This document shows, piece after piece, positions 19,630 to 28,866 of a DNA stretch of 34,413 nucleotides (its first letter is position 1; the number at the start of each line of letters is the position of its first letter). The stretch spans positions 1 to 34,413 of the forward strand of contig NZ_OBQC01000023.1 in assembly GCF_900220965.1 (NCBI RefSeq), read 5' to 3'. Origin of the DNA: Ureibacillus acetophenoni. GTDB lineage: Bacteria; Bacillota; Bacilli; Bacillales_A; Planococcaceae. The position numbers were made by a program, and so were the translations under genes. A model generated the notes under the pieces. It was not told the origin of the DNA, ran no database searches, and was given only the letters and a program-made list of their open reading frames with translations.

Positions 19630-19917
19630 ATGATCGTTACAGATGTAAGATTAAGACGTGTTCAAACTGATGGGAGAATGAGGGCAATTGCTTCAATTAC
19701 ATTAGACGACGCTTTTGTTGTACATGATATTCGAGTAATTGATGGAAATAGTGGCCTATTTGTAGCGATGCCAAGTAAAAGAACTCCTGATGGAGAATTC
19801 CGAGACATCGCACATCCAATTAATTCTGAAACAAGAAATATGATTCAAGAAGTAGTATTAGCCGCATACCATGCAGCTAATGAAGAAGTTCTTGAATTAG
19901 AAGAAGCAAATGTTTAA
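19630..19917 (+). CDS. spoVG: SpoVG, RNA-binding regulator
   Basis: A 95-residue SpoVG, nearly identical in the first 75 residues to the B. subtilis protein ([51 protein letters not shown]). SpoVG binds nucleic acid, affects asymmetric division and spore cortex formation, and in other Gram-positives controls virulence and sugar genes. The C-terminus is more variable and acidic. ATG 19630 has GAGAGGAGTG upstream with a slightly long spacing. A perfect sigma-H promoter precedes it and a terminator follows. Confidence 0.97.
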   Translation: MIVTDVRLRRVQTDGRMRAIASITLDDAFVVHDIRVIDGNSGLFVAMPSKRTPDGEFRDIAHPINSETRNMIQEVVLAAYHAANEEVLELEEANV

Positions 19918-19931
19918 TAGTTTTACTAAAT

Positions 19932-19963
19932 GAGAGCCAATTAAAATCATAGGCTCTTTTTTT
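19932..19963 (+). terminator. terminator after spoVG
   Basis: GAGAGCC (19932-19938) pairs with GGCTCT (19952-19957), followed by a long T run. Confidence 0.87.
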
Positions 19964-20052
19964 GTTGCATAAATAGGTTAAGAGGGTAAGATGAAGACAA
20001 TCTCTCTAGTTGGGAATAAAAGGTTGTAACCGTTTTGTCAAGTCTAGATACC

Positions 20053-20081
20053 TTGAAAAACCGAAGAATTTACTATATAGT
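20053..20081 (+). promoter_or_regulatory. sigma-A promoter of glmU-prs
   Basis: TTGAAA (20053-20058), 17 bases, TATAGT (20076-20081), 33 bases before the glmU start. Confidence 0.7.
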
Positions 20082-20114
20082 CATAAGAGAAACTTTTCAA
20101 ATGGAGGACTTACC

Positions 20115-21479
20115 ATGAATAACATTTTTGCGGTAGTTTTGGCTGCTGGCCAAGGAACACGCATGAAGTCCAAATTATATAAAGTGCTCCATCCAGTATG
20201 TGGAAAACCTATGGTCGAACATGTTGTAGATCATGTTCGTACACTAGATGTCAACCGAATTGTTACAATCGTTGGCCACGGTGCTGAGATGGTAAAAACG
20301 CATTTAGGTGAAAAAAGTGAGTATGTTCTTCAAGAAGAACAATTAGGAACAGCTCATGCTGTGCAACAAGCAGAAGAGCTATTAGGTACATTAGAAGGCA
20401 CTACTTTAGTTGTATGTGGTGATACACCTTTAATCCGTCCTGAAACGCTTCAAGCTTTGTATGAATACCATCATCAACAAAATGCAAAAGCTACAATCCT
20501 TACTGCTTCTGCAGAAATTCCTTTTGGTTATGGAAGAATTATTCGAAATGCTGAAGGTCAAGTTGAACAAATTGTAGAACAAAAGGATGCTAGTGAAGAA
20601 CAACAATTAGTAAAAGAAATCAATACAGGTACTTACTGTTTTGATAACAAAGCCTTATTCCAAGCGCTTAAACAAGTAAAAAATCATAATGCACAAGGTG
20701 AATATTATTTACCAGATGTCATTGAAATATTACAACAACAAGGTGAAATTGTATCAGCATTTAAAACAGATGACTTCGAAGAAATATTAGGAGTCAATGA
20801 CCGAGTTGCTTTAGCACAAGCTGAAGAAATTATGCGCAATCGAATTAATGAAAAACATATGCGAAATGGTGTAACAATTATCAATCCTTCAAATACTCAT
20901 ATTAGTATAGAGGCTGTAATTGGCAGAGATACTATTATAAAACCGGGTGTTGTAATTGAAGGGAATACAGTAATTGGCGAAGATTGTATAATTGGTCCAA
21001 ATAGTCACATCGTTGAAAGTCAGATTGGTGATCGAACTACTGTTACAAACTCAGTTGTATTAAATAGTAGTGTAGGAGAAGATACAGCAATCGGACCGTT
21101 CGCACACTTACGTCCTGAGTCAACATTAGGAAATCATGTGAAAATCGGAAACTTTGTTGAAGTGAAGAAGAGTACTTTAGGAAATGATACAAAAGTTTCT
21201 CATTTAAGTTATATTGGTGATGCCGAAGTAGGTAACGATGTAAACATCGGTTGTGGGTCAATTACGGTTAACTACGACGGAAAAAATAAATACAAAACAA
21301 TTATTGAAGACAATGTTTTCGTTGGTTGTAACTCAAATTTAGTTGCACCTGTTAAAATTGGCGAAGGTTCATTTATTGCCGCAGGTTCAACAATTACAAA
21401 AGAAGTTCCAAAAGATTCACTTGCTATTGCTCGTGCAAGACAAGAAAATAAATTAGATTATGCAAAAAAGTTGAAATAA
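20115..21479 (+). CDS. glmU: bifunctional GlmU (GlcNAc-1-P uridyltransferase / GlcN-1-P acetyltransferase)
   Basis: A 454-residue enzyme that makes UDP-GlcNAc for peptidoglycan and teichoic acids. The N-terminal uridyltransferase domain (about 1-230) has the Rossmann-type [12 protein letters not shown] motif (9-20). The C-terminal left-handed beta helix (about 250-454) shows hexapeptide repeats such as [20 protein letters not shown] and VGNDVNIGC, and the acetyl-CoA end [13 protein letters not shown]. The ATG at 20115 with GGAGG at 20103 is chosen; 35 extra in-frame upstream residues have no counterpart in the family. prs follows after 27 bases, forming a glmU-prs operon with PRPP synthesis. 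Confidence 0.97.
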   Translation: MNNIFAVVLAAGQGTRMKSKLYKVLHPVCGKPMVEHVVDHVRTLDVNRIVTIVGHGAEMVKTHLGEKSEYVLQEEQLGTAHAVQQAEELLGTLEGTTLVVCGDTPLIRPETLQALYEYHHQQNAKATILTASAEIPFGYGRIIRNAEGQVEQIVEQKDASEEQQLVKEINTGTYCFDNKALFQALKQVKNHNAQGEYYLPDVIEILQQQGEIVSAFKTDDFEEILGVNDRVALAQAEEIMRNRINEKHMRNGVTIINPSNTHISIEAVIGRDTIIKPGVVIEGNTVIGEDCIIGPNSHIVESQIGDRTTVTNSVVLNSSVGEDTAIGPFAHLRPESTLGNHVKIGNFVEVKKSTLGNDTKVSHLSYIGDAEVGNDVNIGCGSITVNYDGKNKYKTIIEDNVFVGCNSNLVAPVKIGEGSFIAAGSTITKEVPKDSLAIARARQENKLDYAKKLK

Positions 21480-21506
21480 AATATCGCAAAACTGTAGGAG
21501 GCCATC

Positions 21507-22466
21507 ATGGCGTATCAATATGCTAACTCAAAATTAAAACTGTTTTCTCTAAATTCAAACTATCCTCTAGCTCAAGAAATTGCTGAAATTATGGGAGTTG
21601 AGCTTGGAAAATCATCTGTAAAACATTTCAGTGATGGAGAAGTTCAAATTAGTATTGAAGAAAGTATTCGTGGATGTGACGTATTCATCGTTCAGTCTAC
21701 GTCTGCTCCAGTAAATGAACATTTAATGGAACTGTTAATTATGATTGATGCGGTAAAACGTGCATCAGCAAAAACAATCAACGTTGTTATCCCTTATTAT
21801 GGATATGCACGTCAAGATAGAAAGGCAAAAGCACGTGAGCCAATTACAGCAAAATTAGTAGCAAATCTATTAGAAACTGCTGGTGCTGACCGAGTAATCG
21901 TATTAGATTTACATGCTCCACAAATCCAAGGTTTCTTTGATATTTTAATTGATCATTTACAAGCTGTTCCTATTTTGTCGGAATACTTTAAAACAAAAGA
22001 CCTTAACCCTGATGATATTGTAATTGTATCTCCTGACCATGGTGGGGTAACTCGTGCTCGTAAAATGGCAGAGCGTTTAAAAGCTCCAATTGCTATTATC
22101 GATAAACGTCGACCAAAACCAAACGTAGCTGAGGTTATGAACATCGTTGGTAATATTGAAGGAAAAGTATGTATCTTAATCGATGATATTATTGATACAG
22201 CGGGTACGATCACACTTGGTGCAAATGCCCTAATTCAAAATGGTGCGAAAGAAGTTTATGCTTGCTGTTCTCACCCAGTATTATCTGGTCCTGCAATTGA
22301 GCGAATTGAGAATTCAGTTATTAAAGAGCTTATTGTGACTAATACTATTCAACTTTCTGATGAAAAACGCTCTCCAAAAGTAAAACAACTTTCTGTTGCT
22401 AATTTAATGGCAGATGCAATTTCACGTGTTTACGAAAACAAATCAGTAAGTACATTATTCGATTAA
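21507..22466 (+). CDS. prs: ribose-phosphate pyrophosphokinase
   Basis: A 319-residue class I PRPP synthetase that makes PRPP from ribose 5-phosphate and ATP for purine, pyrimidine, His, Trp and NAD synthesis. [16 protein letters not shown] (41-56), [20 protein letters not shown] (97-116, the flexible loop) and [13 protein letters not shown] (132-144, metal site) are typical. The PRPP-binding loop is DDIIDTAGT (226-234). Its product is the effector that PurR (18236-19063) senses. ATG 21507 has AGGAGG upstream. A terminator follows. Confidence 0.98.
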   Translation: MAYQYANSKLKLFSLNSNYPLAQEIAEIMGVELGKSSVKHFSDGEVQISIEESIRGCDVFIVQSTSAPVNEHLMELLIMIDAVKRASAKTINVVIPYYGYARQDRKAKAREPITAKLVANLLETAGADRVIVLDLHAPQIQGFFDILIDHLQAVPILSEYFKTKDLNPDDIVIVSPDHGGVTRARKMAERLKAPIAIIDKRRPKPNVAEVMNIVGNIEGKVCILIDDIIDTAGTITLGANALIQNGAKEVYACCSHPVLSGPAIERIENSVIKELIVTNTIQLSDEKRSPKVKQLSVANLMADAISRVYENKSVSTLFD

Positions 22467-22472
22467 TAATAT

Positions 22473-22511
22473 AGGAACTATCTTATATGAATTTAAGGTA
22501 GTTCCTTTTTT
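22473..22511 (+). terminator. terminator after prs
   Basis: AGGAACTATCTTA (22473-22485) pairs with TAAGGTAGTTCCT (to 22506) with one wobble, then TTTTT. Confidence 0.9.
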
Positions 22512-22532
22512 ATATTAAACTATTAAATTTGC

Positions 22533-22545
22533 TACATCCGATGTA
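22533..22545. other. 13-bp palindrome upstream of ctc
   Basis: TACATC-C-GATGTA is a perfect palindrome, 134 bases before ctc. The rest of the 22512-22678 gap is AT-rich. No sigma-B promoter (GTTTAA / GGGTAT) was found, though ctc of B. subtilis has one. Confidence 0.4.
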
Positions 22546-22678
22546 ATAAGTCGCATCTACTAACCCTAACCTATGAATTAATCCATTATTTAAATTCAAA
22601 CAAACCTTTTGATTAGCTTCTCTGAAAATAACACATACTAAATAGTGTAAATTTTTTAGAGAAAAGGGGTCAAATATA

Positions 22679-23302
22679 ATGAGCGTTTTATTACAAGCGA
22701 CAAGACGAAACAAAGGGCCGCGTGGAGAACTATCAAAAATGAGAAATAATGGAATGTTACCTGCTGTTGTCTACGGTTATAATACAGAGTCCATTCCTGT
22801 TGTTTTAGATTATAAAGAGACGGCAAAAGCTGTTCAGAAGTATGGAAGAACAAGTGTGTTTCAACTTGAAGTTGAAGGGAAGAAAGTGAACGCAGTCATT
22901 ACTAATGTTCAAAGATGTGCTTTAAAAGGCCATGTAAAGCATGTAGACTTTTTATCGATTAATATGTCTGAAGAGCTTGAAGTCGAAGTACCAGTTGTTG
23001 CAGTTGGTGAATCCGCTGGAGTTAAGGTGGGTGGCGTATTAAATCAGCCTGTCCGTGAACTAAAAATTAAAGTAAAACCAGCAGAAATGCCAGATCAAAT
23101 TGAAGTGGATGTTTCATCATTAGAAATTGGTGATGTTATTTCTGTAAGAGATTTGAATCTGAACTTTGAAATACTAAATGCAGATGAAGATACGTTATTT
23201 ACTGTCACACCTCCTGGAGTTGCTAAAGATGATACAGCAGGACAAGGTGATACAGAAAATGCTGACATTAAAGCTACAGAAGCACCTGAATCCGAAAATT
23301 AA
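22679..23302 (+). CDS. ctc: 50S ribosomal protein bL25 / general stress protein Ctc
   Basis: A 207-residue bL25 of the long (CTC) type. Residues 1-90 form the 5S rRNA-binding domain (VLLQATRRNKGPRGELSKMR, AVVYGYNTESIPV), and about 95-190 the C-terminal beta domain (EVPVVAVGESAGVKVGGVLN). An acidic, low-complexity tail (about 180-207) follows, as in other Ctc proteins. It binds 5S rRNA in the ribosome and helps under salt or heat stress in B. subtilis. ATG 22679 has AAAAGGGG about 10 bases upstream. It lies between prs and pth in the usual order. Confidence 0.95.
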   Translation: MSVLLQATRRNKGPRGELSKMRNNGMLPAVVYGYNTESIPVVLDYKETAKAVQKYGRTSVFQLEVEGKKVNAVITNVQRCALKGHVKHVDFLSINMSEELEVEVPVVAVGESAGVKVGGVLNQPVRELKIKVKPAEMPDQIEVDVSSLEIGDVISVRDLNLNFEILNADEDTLFTVTPPGVAKDDTAGQGDTENADIKATEAPESEN

Positions 23303-23303
23303 C

Positions 23304-23337
23304 AAATGTATGAGCCCAAAAAGCTCATACATTTTTT
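23304..23337 (+). terminator. terminator after ctc
   Basis: AAATGTATGAGC (23304-23315) and GCTCATACATTT (23323-23334) pair perfectly and run into Ts. Confidence 0.94.
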
Positions 23338-23429
23338 TATTTTGTAAATCATAAACAAATACTTCATGTGCTTTCTATTAGTTCTATATGTTAAAATAAG
23401 CTCTATTAGTGAATAAAAGGGTGAATAGT

Positions 23430-23993
23430 ATGAAATTAATCGTCGGACTGGGCAATCCAGGAAAACAATATGAGCATACAAGACATAATATAGGGTTTGA
23501 ATGTATTGAAGCACTTGCAAAAAAATGGGATGCACCGTTAAATCAAATGAAATTCAATGGAATGTATGCTACAGTTCATCGTCCAGAAGGAAAAGTACTT
23601 TTATTAAAACCATTAACATATATGAACTTATCTGGCGAGAGTGTTCGACCTATTATGGACTATTTTGATATAGAAATTGAAGATTTAATTGTGATATATG
23701 ATGATTTAGATTTAGAAACTGGTAAACTTCGATTACGACAAAAAGGAAGTGCTGGTGGACATAATGGAATCAAATCATTAATACAACATTTAGGGACGCA
23801 AGAATTTAATAGAATTCGTGTAGGTATTAGTAGACCACCAGCAGGTATGAAAGTTGCTGATTACGTTCTATCAAAGTTTTCAAAAGAAGAAGATCCAATT
23901 ATTAATGATGCTATAAATAAAACAGTTGATGCAGTTGAAACATCCTTATCTAAAAAGTTTTTAGATGTTATGAATGAATTTAACGCGCAGTAG
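23430..23993 (+). CDS. pth: peptidyl-tRNA hydrolase (SpoVC)
   Basis: A 187-residue Pth that recycles peptidyl-tRNA dropped from stalled ribosomes; in B. subtilis the gene is known as spoVC since a mutant allele blocks sporulation. [18 protein letters not shown] (6-23) gives Asn9 and catalytic His19, and [14 protein letters not shown] (90-103) gives Asp92. [13 protein letters not shown] (about 105-117) binds the tRNA acceptor end. The ATG at 23430 is preferred to the GTG at 23421 and to an upstream in-frame start; AAAGGGTG at 23416-23423 is well spaced. fin follows 85 bases later. Confidence 0.97.
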   Translation: MKLIVGLGNPGKQYEHTRHNIGFECIEALAKKWDAPLNQMKFNGMYATVHRPEGKVLLLKPLTYMNLSGESVRPIMDYFDIEIEDLIVIYDDLDLETGKLRLRQKGSAGGHNGIKSLIQHLGTQEFNRIRVGISRPPAGMKVADYVLSKFSKEEDPIINDAINKTVDAVETSLSKKFLDVMNEFNAQ

Positions 23994-24078
23994 ACAAGTG
24001 CATAAAAAAGTGAGATTACGTCTATACTTCTTAGTACATATAGGGATTTGCCGATAGTACTAAAAGGAGGACGATTTC

Positions 24079-24306
24079 ATGGCTGTCAAATATCGTTGTC
24101 GACATTGTGAAACTGAAATAGGGACTTTACCTTTTGATGCAGATGAAACTATCCGTAAACTTCATTTGTTTGAAGTTGGAGAAATAGATGATTACATCGA
24201 AAAGGATGCAAGTGGCCAAACAACTGTACATTGTATATGTGAATCTTGTGAAGATTCATTAAGACAGTTTCCAGATTACTATGCACTTAAAAAATGGTTA
24301 CAATAA
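24079..24306 (+). CDS. fin: anti-sigma-F factor Fin
   Basis: A 75-residue zinc-binding protein. Fin (YabK) is made in the forespore and binds core RNA polymerase, shifting it from sigma-F to sigma-G. The cysteine pairs CRHC (Cys7, Cys10) and CESC (Cys54, Cys57) form the zinc site, and LHLFEVGEIDDYIE (28-41) is the conserved middle. Start ATG has AAAGGAGGAC upstream. The promoter could not be recognised for certain. mfd lies downstream beyond a structured 190-base gap. Confidence 0.93.
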   Translation: MAVKYRCRHCETEIGTLPFDADETIRKLHLFEVGEIDDYIEKDASGQTTVHCICESCEDSLRQFPDYYALKKWLQ

Positions 24307-24332
24307 TAAATTACACGCATCTTAAATAAAAT

Positions 24333-24396
24333 TAAGTAGTAGGATAGGAAGACGCTTTGGTACTCGGGTTACGGGGCCAAGGCCTTTTTCTACTTA
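24333..24396 (+). other. structured element between fin and mfd
   Basis: TAAGTAG (24333-24339) and CTACTTA (24390-24396) pair perfectly and enclose GCTTTGG (24354-24360) / CCAAGGC (24377-24383), with a G/C-richer loop than the flanks. CTTTTT after the inner stem could make it a terminator, but the outer stem uses bases beyond it, which would suit an antiterminator or regulatory RNA. No known riboswitch was recognised. Confidence 0.45.
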
Positions 24397-24499
24397 GTTT
24401 AAGAATTAACTTACAAAAGTATTTCCTTCGTCTATATGTCATACTTATAAACGTATACATAAACATTGGGGACGAAAAGTAATGGAAGGGGGTTTTTAC

Positions 24500-27400
24500 T
24501 TGGACGTATTACATCAATTATTCTCTCAAGATAAACATATAAATAGTCTTATTCAACAAATGGCAGATGTACAATATGATTCACAATTGATTACTGGATT
24601 GACGGGTAGCGCAAGGCCAGTTCTTATTCATTCATTATTTAAAGAATTAAAAAAACCGCTATATATCTTTTCACCTAACCTACTACAAGCACAAAAACTT
24701 GTAGATGATTTAACAATTCTATTAGGTGAAGACTATGTCCATTATTACCCGGCAGAAGAGTTTATTGCTGCGGATTTAACGATTTCTTCACCTGAATTAC
24801 GTGCTGAGCGTATTTCTACTTTAGGACATTTAATAAACAATGACGTAGCTGTTTATGTCATTCCTATAGCAGGTATGAGAAAGATCATGACACCGGTTGA
24901 ACAATGGAAGTCAAGTTTCCTTAAAGCAGAAGTAGGAGAGGATATAGAAGTAGAAGATTGGTTATCAAAACTTGTATCTATGGGATATACGAGAAGTCAG
25001 ATGGTTACAACACCTGGTGAGTTTGCTTTACGTGGAGGTATTTTAGATATCTACCCACCGTATGCAGAGTCACCTATTCGTATTGAACTATTTGATACGG
25101 AAGTAGATTCCATAAGGGAGTTCTCTGCTGATGATCAACGTTCTATTCAAAAATTACAATCTGTACGGGTTTTACCAGCTACTGATTTACTATTTGATTC
25201 AACCCAACGTAATGCTCTAGCTGAAAGGTTAGAAAAGGCATTGGCAACTAGCCTAAAAAAGATCAAGAAAAAAGAAGTCCAAGAAACGCTTTTAGAAAAT
25301 ATCCAATATGATATCGAAATGCTTCGTCAAGGCAACATACCAAACCATATTACAAAGTTTGGGTCGCTACTTTATGAAGTGCCAGCATTTTTGGGTGATT
25401 ATTTCTCTAAAGACGGTATTGTTCTATTCGATGAGATTGGTCGTATTCAAGAAGTAATGGATGCTTGGGAAAAGGAAGAGGAAGAATGGTTTATATCATT
25501 GTTAGAAGATGGGAAAATCGTACATGAAGTGAAACCTTCCTTTTCATTTAAAGAAATAATAGCAATGACCGATCAACAAAAAATCTACTTTGCATTATTT
25601 ACAAGAACGTTTTCTGGCATTAAGTTTTCAAAAACAATCAATTTTTCTTGTAAGCCAATGCAACAATTCCATGGACAACTTGCAGTTTTACAAAATGAAG
25701 TTGAACGGTGGAAGAATGAAAAATTCACTGTTTTATTTATCGGTAATAGTCCCGAGCGTTTGAAGAAAATTCAAAGTACGTTAGAAGATTACAATATTCA
25801 AAGTGTAATAGGAACGCCAAAAGATGCAGGAATTTATTTAGTAGAGGGTCAGCTCTCAACGGGCTTTGAGCTACCATTACAAAAACTTGCAGTTGTAACG
25901 GATGACGAACTATTTAAACAACAGGCGAAAAAGAAAAAAGCTCGCCCTCAAAAAATGTCGAATGCAGAACGCATTAAAAGCTATACAGAAATAAAACCCG
26001 GAGACTATGTTGTACATGTACATCATGGAATTGGGAAGTATATAGGTATTGATACATTAGAAGTAAATGGAACACATAAGGATTATCTTCATATACGTTA
26101 TCGCGCGGATGATAAATTATACGTCCCTGTTGAACAAATCGATCTAATCCAAAAATATGTTGCCTCTGAAGGAAAAGAGCCTAAGTTACATAAATTAGGT
26201 GGCGCAGAGTGGAAAAAGGCAAAAGCGAAAGTATCATCTGCTGTTAAGGACATTGCTGAAGATTTGATAAAGCTATATGCAAAACGAGAAGCGGAAAAAG
26301 GATATGCTTTTGCGCCAGATACGGATGAACAACGATCTTTTGAAGAGGCTTTCCCATACGAAGAAACAGAAGACCAATTAAGATCAATTATCGAAGTAAA
26401 ACGTGATATGGAAAGAGAACGTCCAATGGATCGACTCGTTTGTGGTGACGTTGGTTATGGAAAAACAGAAGTGGCTATTCGTGCGGCATTTAAAGCCATA
26501 ATGGATGGAAAACAAGTTGCATTTTTAGTACCAACCACTATTTTGGCACAGCAACATTATGAGTCCATTGTTCAACGTTTTGAAGAATATGCAATTAACG
26601 TCGGTCTACTAAGCCGTTTTAGAACGAAAAAACAACAAACGGAGACGTTAAAAGGGTTAAAGGAAGGAACAGTTGATATTGTCATTGGTACTCATCGAAT
26701 ATTATCCAAGGATGTCGTGTTCCAAGACTTAGGATTACTTATTGTTGACGAAGAGCAACGATTTGGCGTAACACATAAAGAAAAAATTAAACAGTTAAAA
26801 ACGAATGTAGACGTCTTAACTTTAACAGCAACACCAATTCCAAGAACGTTACACATGTCGATGGTAGGTGTACGTGATTTATCGGTCATAGAGACACCTC
26901 CTCAAAACCGATTCCCTGTACAAACTTATGTAATGGAATTTAACGGTGCGTTAGTTCGTGAAGCAATTGAACGTGAAATGGCAAGAGGTGGACAGACGTT
27001 CTATTTGTACAACCGGGTCGAGGATATGACAAGAAAAGTAGAAGAAATTCAAATGCTTGTACCAGAAGCAAGGGTTGGATATGCACATGGTAAAATGACA
27101 GAATCCCAACTGGAGTCTATTATCTTAAGCTTCCTAGAAGGAGAATATGACGTTTTAGTCACAACGACAATCATTGAAACAGGTGTAGACATGCCAAATG
27201 TGAATACTTTAATTGTTCATGATGCCGATCGAATGGGATTATCTCAGCTTTATCAATTGCGCGGTCGTGTAGGACGCTCAAATCGAATTGCTTATGCATA
27301 CTTCATGTATCAGCGAGATAAGGTGCTAACAGATGTTGCAGAGCAAAGATTACAGGCAGTTAAAGAGTTTACTGAATTAGGCTCAGGTTTTAAGATTGCC

Positions 27401-28021
27401 ATGCGCGACTTATCTATCCGAGGTGCTGGTAACTTACTAGGTGCTCAGCAACATGGCTTTATTGATTCAGTTGGATTTGATTTGTATTCACAAATGCTTG
27501 AAGATGCTATTAAAGAACGCCAAGGGCAAAAACCAGAGGAAAAGGCTGAAATTGAAATTATTCTTCATACCGATGCCTATATTCCAGATTCCTATATACC
27601 TGATGGATATCAAAAAATTCAGATGTATAAACGGATTAAATCAATGGATCAAATCGATGATTATAATGAAATTTTTGATGAAATGATTGACCGTTTTGGT
27701 AACCCACCAGATGAGACAGTGAGTTTATTACGAATTGCTCGAATGAAAGTTTGGGCTATGGATGCTGGTATTACAGCAATAAAAGAAAAACAAAAAGTGA
27801 TTTCTATTCATTTTTCAGAAGAAGGTACAGCGAGTGTTGATGGAAGTAAAATTGTTTCAGAATCAATGAAATTTGAACGTGCTGTAGGATTTAGCATGGA
27901 TGGTCAAAAACTCACTGTAACGATTGACGAAAAGAAATGTGGCAAACATTTACCTTTTGATGTGTTAGAGCAAATGGTAGAAATTATTGCAAAAGCTAAG
28001 AAATCACTAGTTAAAAAATAA
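24500..28021 (+). CDS. mfd: transcription-repair coupling factor Mfd
   Basis: A 1173-residue ATP-dependent translocase that removes RNA polymerase stalled at lesions and recruits UvrA. The UvrB-like N-terminal part ends near 480. The CarD-like RNA polymerase interaction domain spans about 490-570 (KPGDYVVHVHHGIGKY). The RecG-like motor has Walker A GDVGYGKTE near 648, the DEEQ box in IVDEEQRFG near 748 and GRVGRSNRIAYAYFMY near 925. The C-terminal TRCF domain closes the protein. The TTG at 24500, with AAGGGGG 7 bases upstream, is preferred; an ATG at 24482 with a poorer site would add 6 residues. Confidence 0.96.
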   Translation: MDVLHQLFSQDKHINSLIQQMADVQYDSQLITGLTGSARPVLIHSLFKELKKPLYIFSPNLLQAQKLVDDLTILLGEDYVHYYPAEEFIAADLTISSPELRAERISTLGHLINNDVAVYVIPIAGMRKIMTPVEQWKSSFLKAEVGEDIEVEDWLSKLVSMGYTRSQMVTTPGEFALRGGILDIYPPYAESPIRIELFDTEVDSIREFSADDQRSIQKLQSVRVLPATDLLFDSTQRNALAERLEKALATSLKKIKKKEVQETLLENIQYDIEMLRQGNIPNHITKFGSLLYEVPAFLGDYFSKDGIVLFDEIGRIQEVMDAWEKEEEEWFISLLEDGKIVHEVKPSFSFKEIIAMTDQQKIYFALFTRTFSGIKFSKTINFSCKPMQQFHGQLAVLQNEVERWKNEKFTVLFIGNSPERLKKIQSTLEDYNIQSVIGTPKDAGIYLVEGQLSTGFELPLQKLAVVTDDELFKQQAKKKKARPQKMSNAERIKSYTEIKPGDYVVHVHHGIGKYIGIDTLEVNGTHKDYLHIRYRADDKLYVPVEQIDLIQKYVASEGKEPKLHKLGGAEWKKAKAKVSSAVKDIAEDLIKLYAKREAEKGYAFAPDTDEQRSFEEAFPYEETEDQLRSIIEVKRDMERERPMDRLVCGDVGYGKTEVAIRAAFKAIMDGKQVAFLVPTTILAQQHYESIVQRFEEYAINVGLLSRFRTKKQQTETLKGLKEGTVDIVIGTHRILSKDVVFQDLGLLIVDEEQRFGVTHKEKIKQLKTNVDVLTLTATPIPRTLHMSMVGVRDLSVIETPPQNRFPVQTYVMEFNGALVREAIEREMARGGQTFYLYNRVEDMTRKVEEIQMLVPEARVGYAHGKMTESQLESIILSFLEGEYDVLVTTTIIETGVDMPNVNTLIVHDADRMGLSQLYQLRGRVGRSNRIAYAYFMYQRDKVLTDVAEQRLQAVKEFTELGSGFKIAMRDLSIRGAGNLLGAQQHGFIDSVGFDLYSQMLEDAIKERQGQKPEEKAEIEIILHTDAYIPDSYIPDGYQKIQMYKRIKSMDQIDDYNEIFDEMIDRFGNPPDETVSLLRIARMKVWAMDAGITAIKEKQKVISIHFSEEGTASVDGSKIVSESMKFERAVGFSMDGQKLTVTIDEKKCGKHLPFDVLEQMVEIIAKAKKSLVKK

Positions 28022-28048
28022 GGGACAGTAAGTTTTGATCGGTCGAAA

Positions 28049-28083
28049 TGCCTAGAAATTATTGTAGGCAAATTATTTTTTTT
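28049..28083 (+). terminator. terminator after mfd
   Basis: TGCCTA (28049-28054) and TAGGCA (28065-28070) form a short stem followed by AATTA and a nine-T run. Confidence 0.75.
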
Positions 28084-28116
28084 CCTTCAAAAATTTATCC
28101 TATTCATACACTTTTT

Positions 28117-28146
28117 GCATACATTGTCCAATTTCTAACCATACTA
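28117..28146 (+). promoter_or_regulatory. sigma-G promoter of spoVT
   Basis: GCATA (28117-28121), 18 bases, CATACTA (28140-28146), a full match to the sigma-G consensus. spoVT is forespore-specific in B. subtilis. Confidence 0.88.
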
Positions 28147-28188
28147 TCAGTGAATCATAAAATTGATACTGAAAGAGAGGCAACATGA

Positions 28189-28725
28189 ATGAAAGCAACA
28201 GGAATTGTCCGACGTATTGATGATTTAGGTCGCGTTGTTATTCCGAAAGAAATTAGAAGAACAATGCGCATTCGTGAAGGTGATCCACTTGAAATTTACA
28301 CTGATCGTGAAGGTGAAGTTATTCTAAAAAAATATTCACCCATAAATGATTTAGGAGAGTTTGCAAAAGAGTATGTAGAATCCCTTTATGAAACAATTGG
28401 TACTCCTGCATTAATTAGTGACCGTGATGAAATAATTGCTGTAGCAGGTGTATCTAAGAAGGATTATGTAAATAGACGACTATCCCCATTTGCTGAAGAT
28501 TTTATGAAACAACGATCTGTTGTTTTAGAAAAGAATGAGGATAATTTAGAATTAGTACCTGGTCAATTTGAACAGGTGAAATCTTATTGCGTAGCACCTA
28601 TTATTTCAAATGGTGATACAATCGGTGCTGTCTATTTAATATCAAAAGTACACTTCTTAACAGATGTTGAACAGAAAGCAGCCGAAACTGCTGCAAATTT
28701 CCTAGCAAAACAAATGGAAAACTAA
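28189..28725 (+). CDS. spoVT: stage V sporulation protein T
   Basis: A 178-residue forespore regulator that tunes the sigma-G regulon and affects germination. Residues 1-50 are an AbrB-type swapped-hairpin DNA-binding domain (MKATGIVRRIDDLGRVVIPK), closely like AbrB of this window. Residues about 56-178 form a GAF-like ligand domain (LYETIGTPALISDRDEIIAV, CVAPIISNGDTIGAVYLIS). Length equals the B. subtilis protein. A full-match sigma-G promoter lies 43 bases before the ATG, and a terminator follows. Confidence 0.97.
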   Translation: MKATGIVRRIDDLGRVVIPKEIRRTMRIREGDPLEIYTDREGEVILKKYSPINDLGEFAKEYVESLYETIGTPALISDRDEIIAVAGVSKKDYVNRRLSPFAEDFMKQRSVVLEKNEDNLELVPGQFEQVKSYCVAPIISNGDTIGAVYLISKVHFLTDVEQKAAETAANFLAKQMEN

Positions 28726-28728
28726 CAT

Positions 28729-28769
28729 AAGTGGCCGACTCAAATAATATGAGATCGGCCTACTTTTTT
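28729..28769 (+). terminator. terminator after spoVT
   Basis: AAGTGGCCGACTC pairs with GAGATCGGCCTACTT with two bulges, then TTTTTT. Confidence 0.85.
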
Positions 28770-28866
28770 GCTTTTAAACACGAGAAAAAATGTTAGTTCA
28801 AATCCTCAGGAAATTTATAATTCTGTTATAATTGCGCTAAAGTGTTTTAAGAAAGAGGAAATTACA

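Noticed and set aside
20010..20114. N-terminal extension of GlmU by 35 residues
   Set aside because: It would contain the promoter and the Shine-Dalgarno site of the family-typical start at 20115.
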